Source: Cordilura impudica (Eukaryota > Arthropoda > Insecta > Diptera > Scathophagidae). Taken from it: a DNA stretch of 64,000 nt. The notes beneath the pieces are model-generated. The model worked only from the letters and a program-made list of their open reading frames with translations. It did not search any database and was not told the DNA's origin. The position numbers and the translations under genes are program-made. Positions 57,697-64,000 of this stretch are shown here, piece by piece. Numbering within the stretch: the stretch's first letter is position 1; every line of letters begins with the position of its first letter. Location of the stretch: positions 294,506,344 through 294,570,343 of the forward strand of contig OY821517.1 of assembly GCA_963682025.1 (NCBI GenBank), given 5' to 3'.

Positions 57697-58815
57697 ATGG
57701 AAAGCAGACAACGTTTGTTTTATTTAAACGAGCTAGAGGTTATTTTTGAAAACTTGCAGCCTAAGAGAAGATCATCTAGAAAATATCGGAATCAGGTGGG
57801 CTATCTGGAATATTATGCTGAAATTGAATTTGTGCAAAGATTTCGAATATCTAAACAAATCATTTTAGAAAAAATTTGCATCCTTTTACAGTCAAATAGT
57901 GAGAGGTTTGTACCAATATTTATATAATTTATGAAACAATTAATAAATTTACTTTCAGGCATTATTCCATATCACCTCAGACAAAATTATTAATACCGCT
58001 AAGGTTTTCTGCAAGTGCAAGTTTCCTGATTACAGTGGGTGACTTTTGTGGTGTTAGCGTCTCTACAGCAGGCCGTGTAGTCAAAAAAACATCATTAGCT
58101 TTGGCTGCTTTGTCGACTGAGTAAAATTCCTTTCCGATGCAAGAGGAATGCAGCAAACAACGGCAGATTTCTTTGCAATTGCAAAGTTCCAAAAAGTCAT
58201 CGGTTCCATTGATTGCACACACATTCGAATTCAATCGCCAGGAGGAAACAACGCAGAAATTTTTCGGAACAGAAAAGGTTATTTTTCCCTCAATGTTCAA
58301 GCAGTGTGCAATGCTAAACTAATATTTCAGGATTTAGTTGCAAGGTGGCCTGGATCAGCACACGACAGTAATATATTTAAAAACAGCCGTTTAAAATTCC
58401 GTATGGGAGGCGGTCATTTTCAAAATTACGCAATTTTAGGTAATTCTGTGTTAATGCAATGCAACTATATGATGACTCCTTTGCTGAATCCACGTACAAG
58501 AGCGGAAACCCTTTATAATGAATCTGAAATCCGTACTCGTAATAAGATAGAGAGATGTTTCGGAGGTTGGAAGAGACGTTTCCCAGTATAATCAATGGGT
58601 TTGCGGTTGACTAACGAAACTAAAATGGCTGTCATTGTGGCATGTGCTGCCTTAACAATATTGCTATTATATCAAAAGAACCACTTCCATCAACAGAATA
58701 AACATTGTTAACAGAATCTCCAGAAGACTTTGACTCAGATGAACAAAACCACATTTTGAGCAATTCGAATTCAATGGCAAGAACTATTTTAATAGAAAAC
58801 TACTTTGCAGACTAA
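57697..58815 (+). pseudogene. Harbinger (HARBI1-like) transposase, broken
   Basis: DDE nuclease that would cut PIF/Harbinger ends. Exon 1 from the ATG at 57697 (YYAEIEFVQRFRISKQIILE, the helix-turn-helix part) runs to a GT at about 57905. An AG at about 57959 leads to SPQTKLLIPLRFSASASFLI, DFCGVSVSTAGRVVKK and a stop. After a frameshift near 58120-58150: MQQTTADFFAIAKF, VIGSIDCTHIRIQSPGG, NRKGYFSLNVQAVC, VARWPGSAHDSNIF, LNPRTRAETLYNESE and NKIERCFGGWKRRF, then a nonsense codon and MGLRLTNETKMAVIVACAA, ending with MARTILIENYFAD near 58815. Catalytic D (IDCTH), D (AHDS) and E (IERCFG) are all kept. The intron is about 54 bp. At least two stops and one frameshift make it nonfunctional. Family length is about 350-400 residues. 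Confidence 0.9.
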
Positions 58816-59064
58816 GTTCATAACTTTTTATTTGTACTTAAACATATTAACACATTTTTTTTCTCTTTTAAGTCTTTTACAAAATTCATAGACGACTACA
58901 TAACAATTAAAACAACTTAAATTATCATTAAAACAAAAAATTAAAAATAAAAATTAATAAAATAATAAAATAAACAATAAAAAACAACTAAAGAAAATTT
59001 AGAATTAAAAACAACTAAAATTCATAATAAAAAATTATTTAAAAAAACAATTAAAGAAAATTCA

Positions 59065-59503
59065 CATTTTTGTTTTTTTTTTTTCGCCAACTCCAGCTGC
59101 AGTAGCTCATTTTTATAGTTCATGGACTGAAGTTCTTGCTCATGCTTGTCCTGGCACGAATATTTTCGTCCCTATAAAATTTCTGTTGCAAAATTATGAG
59201 CTTCATTTCTCCATCTTCTAAAGCGCGCTTTCTTTTTACACCCATTTTCTATTTTAAAGCCGATGGCTTCCAGCTTGACCAGTCATTTTTTTCCGGCGTT
59301 GAATTAATTGGATAACCAACCTGAAAAAAGATTATATAAAAGTGTAAAAATTATGTATTAAAAGAAATAGTGATAATTATATTAGTCAAACATACCTTTT
59401 CGTTGGTGATCTGCTCTTCTTCTGGCGAATAATTTTTGGCTCGTTTTCTTATTATTCCACTGTTTGACGTGGTCAATTTAAATTTTTTCCTTTGAACAAG
59501 CAT
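59065..59503 (-). pseudogene. Harbinger accessory Myb/SANT-like gene, broken
   Basis: The minus strand from the ATG at 59503 reads FKLTTSNSGIIRKRAKNYSP and EEEQITNEK, a GT-AG interval of about 80 bp, then VGYPINSTPEKNDWSSWKPS, a stop, KRALEDGEMKLIILQQKFYR, and in another frame a coiled-coil end (HEQELQSMNYKNELLQLELA, then a lysine run). PIF/Harbinger elements normally encode a second protein with a Myb/SANT-like DNA-binding domain that helps the transposase bind DNA and enter the nucleus. Position, strand and basic, glutamate-rich composition fit. The tryptophan-spaced SANT core is mostly missing, so the call rests largely on context. Confidence 0.6.
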
Positions 59504-59885
59504 CACAAATTTTTCACTTTAAACAAGTTTCACTAATTTTATTCGTTTGTTTGTAAACAAATAAAAGAACGTTGCCACTACGTACTTTTATATAGCAATT
59601 AATTTGGTCAAAAGTAATCGGTTTCTCCTTTGGTGTTGTCACAATATCAAAAATATTTATTTTATTTTACTGGGAAGTTGTAATAACGAAAAGAATTTAA
59701 AGGTAACTTTATTGCTCACTTTAGCTAAAGTTTCTTTTAACTAACATTAAGTTTAAAGGCAAGTTGTAATAATGGCCCTAAGTGTGTAGAGCTAAAAGGA
59801 GATTATGTTGAAAAATATATTATTTTTTTTGCAAAAAAAACTGTGCTTCATTCTAAAAGTTACGGACTTATTGATCTCCCACGTA

Positions 59886-60360
59886 TCACAACATCCGATT
59901 CTTTACAACAACAATTTCATCAATTGGACAAAGTTAAATACCTGGGTGTCATACTGAATTAAATAAATCAAGAACTAAATCAAAAAATAAATAAATAGAC
60001 AAATATAGAGAGCAGATTGTTTACAAAATTGTTTTCCCCCATTTCTTTACGTTTCGTTGAAAAACCTTGAATACCTTAAAATTGTGCAACCCTTGCACCT
60101 TAAAAGAACAGTCAAATTGGCCAGAATTTTATTTATTTCAGAAATGCAATTAGATTTTTCGCATACATGCTGTAAGAATCGGTATCAAATTTTTTTAAAA
60201 GCTACAGACCTAAAGCATCTTTCCATAGATAAGCAATATACAATTTTTTACTTGCACTCTTCTGACAAAGTCCTAAAGAACTCAGTACTCGATTCAATTT
60301 CAATACGTTTCATTATGTTTACAATAAAAAAAAAAAATAATAAATTGGAGAAAAACTAAG
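59886..60360 (+). pseudogene. LINE-like coding scraps
   Basis: SLQQQFHQLDKVKYLGVILN (about 59905-59960) resembles the KYLGVxLD segment downstream of the YADD box in non-LTR reverse transcriptases. Following frames (LHLKRTVKLARIL, LSIDKQYTIFYL) could be the C-terminal region. No catalytic motif is present and stops are frequent. It flanks the mariner, which may have inserted in this old LINE. Confidence 0.4.
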
Positions 60361-61755
60361 TATAGAACAAACTTCTTCAAACTTTCAACAGGAGCCTATA
60401 TGTCTGGCATTACCCTGAAGGATATAAATTACTTAATGATGCATTACACAGGCCATAGAAATTTATAAGTGTCTTGTTGATAAATAATATCTCAAGTGTT
60501 TAACACCTCCAAACAAACTCAAAAAATTGTAAGCAAACGAATAACAATGTACGTGCAACACAAACAACAAACATAGTCGTATACTAATTGAGTATGTGGC
60601 ATTTTGGTTTTGTTTAAATGTTGTTTATACATAATGCATAATTAGCTGTTGTTGAAGATGATCATGATTATGTTGTTATTATGTTATTGTTAGTAATTTA
60701 CTCAGTAGCTGCTGCTCCTGGCATTTCATCGATGTTCAAGTGTCAAGTGCTTAAGATGCTCAAAGTGCCACCAAATATGTTTGTGTGCATTCGTTTTATG
60801 AACGATAGAGTGAGTCTACGAAGTATGCGTATTACTTATGTTATATGTTGCTGTTTGTTAGTTAAACTACAACATATTTCTTACACATACTAAATATACC
60901 ACATGTTTACGAAAATAACAACAAAAATATTTATTCAATATTTTAGTATTCTCATCGTATTTCATGCCATACATACTTGCCGCTCTTATAGCATATGAAT
61001 TTCTATGCTTAATGCATTTATTATCTTTAACTAAATATCTCTAGTTTTTGTTTTAGCTCATGCCACATCGAGTGCTACATATGGTATTTTATATTTGAGA
61101 TGTAGTTTGTAACACTAGTGTGATAGTGGTTGAGATTAGAAATTCTCAGGTATCATAAGTAGAATTGAAAATCGTAGGATTAAATAATTGTTAGAGACTT
61201 ATTACGTACCTTGTGAAGTACGGTGATTCTTTAAGGCTTCTAAAAAAACTTTGTAAAAAATAGAGGTATTTTTTTGAACCCAAATCTTAACCTTAAAATT
61301 CCAAAGCCTTGATCTGTTATAATTGGGACTTTACTATGCCGAGAATAATTTTTTTTTTGAACACAATTTTTAAGAAAAATTATGATGGCTTACAATCATA
61401 TACAAATAGACTAAGGCTTCCAACTCTTGAGAGTGGGATGTTGGCTCAGTGTTCCTTTTATCAAATTTAAATTTTAAAATACCTTACAGATTTACAAGAC
61501 ATTTCATTTGGACTATTTTAGGACTGATTATGCTAATTATTATCCTTTCCGCAGAATTTGTCATGATTATAATAATGTGCTATACAATTTCATTAATTAT
61601 TTAGTTCTTGTTGCTTGTATTTAAATATGTCTCTAGCATTCATATTATCAGCTGATGGCATAGTTTTATATCTGATTTACGATCACATTATCTACTTGCC
61701 AGCATTTTTCCGTTAAGATCAGGATCCTGCGGCCAAGGACCATATATAATATATA
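60361..61755. other. Unique-looking DNA, no gene seen
   Basis: TTGTTG and GTTGTT-rich patches (60640-60720) and AT-rich sequence without terminal repeats or protein motifs. The 70-residue frame at 60681 looks like chance. Confidence 0.4.
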
Positions 61756-62861
61756 AAGGGTGATTTTTTAGCTATTATCTTTTTGGCAACACTGGTTTAA
61801 ACAGCTGACGCACGTTTCGTGTTTTGTTTCATTGTTAAACATCTTCAGTTTGGCCTATAATTAGCCATGAATCGTCTTACAAACGAACAACGTTTGCAAG
61901 TTATTGAATTTAATTATCAAAATGCGTGCTCTGTTAAGAAAGTTCATCGCGCGCTTCTTCCATTTTATGGTCAGTTTAATCGACCCACTGAAGCGCCTAT
62001 TCGGGCTATTGTGACTAAATTTCGCACCAAATTTACATTGTTGGACATTAAACCACCAACACGCTTACGTAGAGTTCGAACTGAAAAATATATCGCAGCT
62101 GTATCGGCCAGTGTTAATAATGAATATCAATTATCGATTCGTCGCCGTTCGCAGCAATTGGGCCTCTGTTGCTCAACAACGTGGAAAATTTTGCGGAAGG
62201 ATTTAGGTGTGAAGCCTTTCAAAATAGAGCTGGTGCAAGAATTGAAGCCGAAAGTTGGCCGAAGATCCACTTTTTTACCGAAAAATTGTGTTCAGCGACG
62301 AAGCTCATTTTTGGCTCAATGGGTACGTAAATAAGCAGAATTGTCGATTTTGTCAGCCAGAAGCATTGGAAGAGCTACCAATGCATCCAGAAAAAGTCAC
62401 AGTTTGGTGCGGTTTATGGACTGGTGGCATCATTGGACCGTACTTCTTCAAAGATGATGCGAATCGTAACGTAAGTGTGAATGGTGAGTGCTACCGAGAG
62501 ATGATATCCAACTTTTTTTTGCCCAAAATGCAAGAGCTTGACTTGCATGACATGTGGATTCAACAAGACGGTGCCACATGCCACACAGCACGCGCAACAA
62601 TGGACTTATTGAGAGGCGAGTTCGGTGAACATTTTATTTCACGTTCGGGACCGGTCAATTGGCCGCCTAGATCGTGCGATTTAACGCCTTTAGACTATTT
62701 TTTGTTCGGCTATGTTAAAGCTCATGTCTATACAGACAATCCCGCTTCAATTGACGCATTGGAAGACAACATTGAAGCATTTATTCGTGAGATACCGGCC
62801 GAAATGTTGGAAAGAGTATGCCAAAATTGGACTAAGCGGATGGACCATTTGAGGCGCAGCA
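61756..62861 (+). mobile_element. DD41D Tc1/mariner transposon, truncated
   Basis: The left end AAGGGTGATTTTTTAG after a TA (61754-61755) matches the inverted end of the intact element at 14529. The right end is missing: the transposase stops matching at RMDHLRRS (about 62861), where a new sequence CACTGTGTGGTGTC begins. Same family as the intact element, but clearly diverged, so a separate older insertion. Confidence 0.88.
61867..62861 (+). pseudogene. DD41D transposase with deletions
   Basis: Starts with MNRLTNEQRLQVIEFNYQ at an ATG and follows the intact 361-residue transposase to LVQELKPK (about 62253). A deletion of roughly 50 bases then removes the linker and shifts the frame. The catalytic half resumes as LFYRKIVFSDEAHFWLNG, has a second small deletion (NCRF-CQPEA instead of NCRIW...QPEA), and continues through VSVNGECYREM, WIQQDGATCHTA and WPPRSCDLTPLDYFLFG to MDHLRRS. 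All three catalytic aspartates with the 41-residue spacing remain, but frameshift and lost C-terminus make it nonfunctional. Confidence 0.92.
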
Positions 62862-64000
62862 CTGTGTGGTGTCAGCGGCCAAAAATAAAAAAAACGACTT
62901 TTGGAATTTTAAAAATCTGTTGAAACAGTTTGATAAACTAGATTTCAAGTTACAATAATCAAAAAGAATTTTTGAAAAAAAAATATTTTTGACAAAGTTA
63001 TAGCCAATCAAAGTTGAAAGTTTTTGGTAAGTATGCAATATGCACACAAGAAACGTGAAAAATAGCGTATATACAAATGGGTTAATTTAACGTAAATTGT
63101 CGATAATGCAGTTAAATTGTTTATAAATATTAAAGTATGACATTACTAAAATATGGCAACATATTTTTTTTTACATTTAATTCATCATGTGTTTTGTACC
63201 GTTATTCTGAATGTAAACAGAAAGAAATTTTTTTAATTGTTTACAACTTACAAGTTTATAGAAGGTCTAAAAAAAAGTTTATTCGAGTTTATTTTTGATA
63301 CTTTAATATAATATTGATACAAGTATGTACATTAAAAAAAATGGGTCTCTTTTGCAGAGCTTGGCAGAATAGTCAATTTTTTTCACTTTTTCAGTGTCAA
63401 GGCAAGTGCAAATTAGGCAAATTTTCTATATTTGGCACAAACATACAACACACTCCCTAGCCCTTACGGAAATTAAAAATCATTTAGAATATAAATTTAA
63501 GACACAATTGCAACAAAAAAGTATTGTAAGACTTAAATCAATTCTAGCTAGAATAAAAAAAAGTTGGGAAAAATGCTACAGAAAGAAATCTGTGTTTGAA
63601 AACAAAAACTTTTTCTGGCTAAATTCATTTTTTGATGTGGAAGAAGTTGATGAAGAAGTGGAAAAAGTAGAAGAAGAAGAAGAAGTGGAAGAAGAAGAAG
63701 ATATATACATTGTAATATCATTATGTGAATATTTATTTTTTATAATTTAATAAATAACATTTTTTTTTTATTAGTAAGGGACCAAGTACAAGTCGTAAAG
63801 GAAGACCAAGAGTAGGCTTTAATGAAAGTTCTAAACGAACCAAAAGAAGAAAGGTAGATGATCTTGTGAGGTCTACATGCCTTGAGCAATTACGAAGAGC
63901 TGTTCAAAGAGTATCTAGCCCAACTCCAGAAACTTCTATTTCCGTAGAAAAGGCTTTAGCATTATTAATAGATAATGATCTATCGTATAGACAATATGAA
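62862..64000 (+). mobile_element. Partial transposon of unnamed family, runs off window
   Basis: Begins at the break in the DD41D transposase with CACTGTGTGGTGTCAGCGG, which looks like a transposon terminus. About 500 bp of noncoding DNA and then a spliced gene (63395-64000) follow. The other end is outside the window, so the terminal repeats and target duplication cannot be checked. The gene resembles the N-terminal part of the protein family broken in the 44895-47508 element. Confidence 0.5.
63395..64000 (+). CDS. Partial spliced gene, transposon-type protein, N-terminal part
   Basis: Exon 63395-63711 follows a good acceptor (TTTTTCACTTTTTCAG). It has no ATG at its start, so an earlier exon is expected. 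It reads RLKSILARIKKSWEKCYRKK, NKNFFWLNSFFDVEE and an acidic stretch of Glu/Val (about residues 88-105). A 67-bp intron (GT at 63712, AG at 63778) joins in phase to GPSTSRKGRPRVGF, NESSKRTKRRKVDDLV and VEKALALLIDNDLSYRQYE, open to the window end. WLN(S/K)...GRPxxxFxESSxRxKRRK...EEALALxxDxxLSxxQY is a pattern I recall from repeated uncharacterised arthropod proteins whose later part has the DSSK/PLHIK/DEHGERF blocks. The Lys/Arg cluster may be a nuclear localisation signal. No stop or frameshift is seen in the part present. Function (probably mobilisation) is inferred. Confidence 0.6.

Larger units (their letters stand above)
57461..59778 (+). mobile_element. PIF/Harbinger transposon
   Basis: 2318 bp with inverted ends G(A/G)GCCATTATTACAAC, flanked by a 3-bp TAA duplication (57458-57460 and 59779-59781), the TWA signature of PIF/Harbinger. 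It carries the usual two genes in divergent ends: a transposase on plus (57697-58815) and a Myb/SANT-like accessory gene on minus (59065-59503), both broken. Subterminal GCTAAAGG(T/G)A and CTTTAACTT motifs recur inverted near both ends. It is inserted in codons of a mariner transposase. Confidence 0.92.
55189..59883 (+). mobile_element. Mariner (DD34D) host of three nested insertions
   Basis: The left end TGAGGGCGGATCATTAGGTC at 55189 and the right end, read inverted, CGTGGGAGATCAATAAGTCC at 59883 are diverged inverted repeats sharing ATCA(A/T)TA(A/G)GTCCGT and are flanked by TA. With the inserts removed it would be about 0.9-1 kb, with a deleted transposase. Inserts: MITE D copy 2 (about 55368-56822, itself hit by family A) and a PIF/Harbinger element (57461-59778). 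The right flank carries LINE-like coding scraps. Confidence 0.8.

Noticed and set aside
63620..63706. Glutamate-rich run as a separate acidic protein
   Set aside because: It is the GAA/GTG-repeat part of the spliced gene at 63395, ended by an intron.
1..64000. tRNA, rRNA, riboswitch, bacterial promoter or terminator signals
   Set aside because: No tRNA cloverleaf or rRNA core sequence was recognised by eye, and prokaryotic signals are not meaningful in this eukaryotic context.

Overview
The window is AT-rich eukaryotic DNA, almost certainly from a fly (Diptera). I found no host protein gene, rRNA, tRNA, operon or CRISPR that I can support. Almost everything recognisable is transposable-element (TE) sequence, much of it nested. 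The fly assignment is an inference. It rests on DINE-1/INE-1-like interspersed elements with a TATACCC...GGGTATA start and a (TCCGTCTG)n-type block, on Tc1/mariner transposases with the DD41D signature first described in tephritid flies (rosa), and on Helitron ends of the kind common in insects.

Layout. 1-307: end of a Helitron. 2199-8607: an old DINE-like element (family C, minus) split by a LOA-like LINE (about 2345-5215) and by a shorter DINE-like element (family A). 8608-9334: a long-arm inverted-repeat element. 10174-12497: a Helitron (family E) holding a broken DD41D transposon. 13507-16165: a plus-strand Helitron-like array, an intact DD41D transposon with a 361-residue transposase (the only full-length intact TE gene here), and a mariner fossil. 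17683-26182: a chain of MITEs, inverted-repeat elements, Helitron family B copies, a RING-like pseudogene and a mariner fossil. 26183-28566: mostly featureless, with one LINE-derived remnant. 28567-36825: C-family copies, one holding two MITEs; that copy is the inverted partner of the 2-8 kb copy. 37064-42818: a piggyBac-like element split by a LINE. 44895-47508: a 2.6 kb transposon with arms of about 290 bp and a decayed gene of a family I cannot name. 48925-55154: a minisatellite and Helitron E and B copies with 142-bp monomer arrays. 55189-59883: a mariner containing a MITE (itself hit by a family A element) and a PIF/Harbinger element. 61756-64000: a third DD41D copy cut by a further transposon whose spliced gene runs off the window.

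The genes do not form a host pathway. Each is a mobilisation gene (transposase, reverse transcriptase/endonuclease, accessory Myb-like protein) of its own element, and all but two are visibly broken. The two apparently open ones are the 14642-15727 transposase and the partial spliced gene at 63395-64000. Relative ages follow from nesting: Helitron B, C and mariner DD34D copies are older than the A, Harbinger, LINE and piggyBac elements inside them.

Limits: boundaries of diverged copies are approximate (often tens of bases), and family names rest on motif recognition by eye, not on searches.
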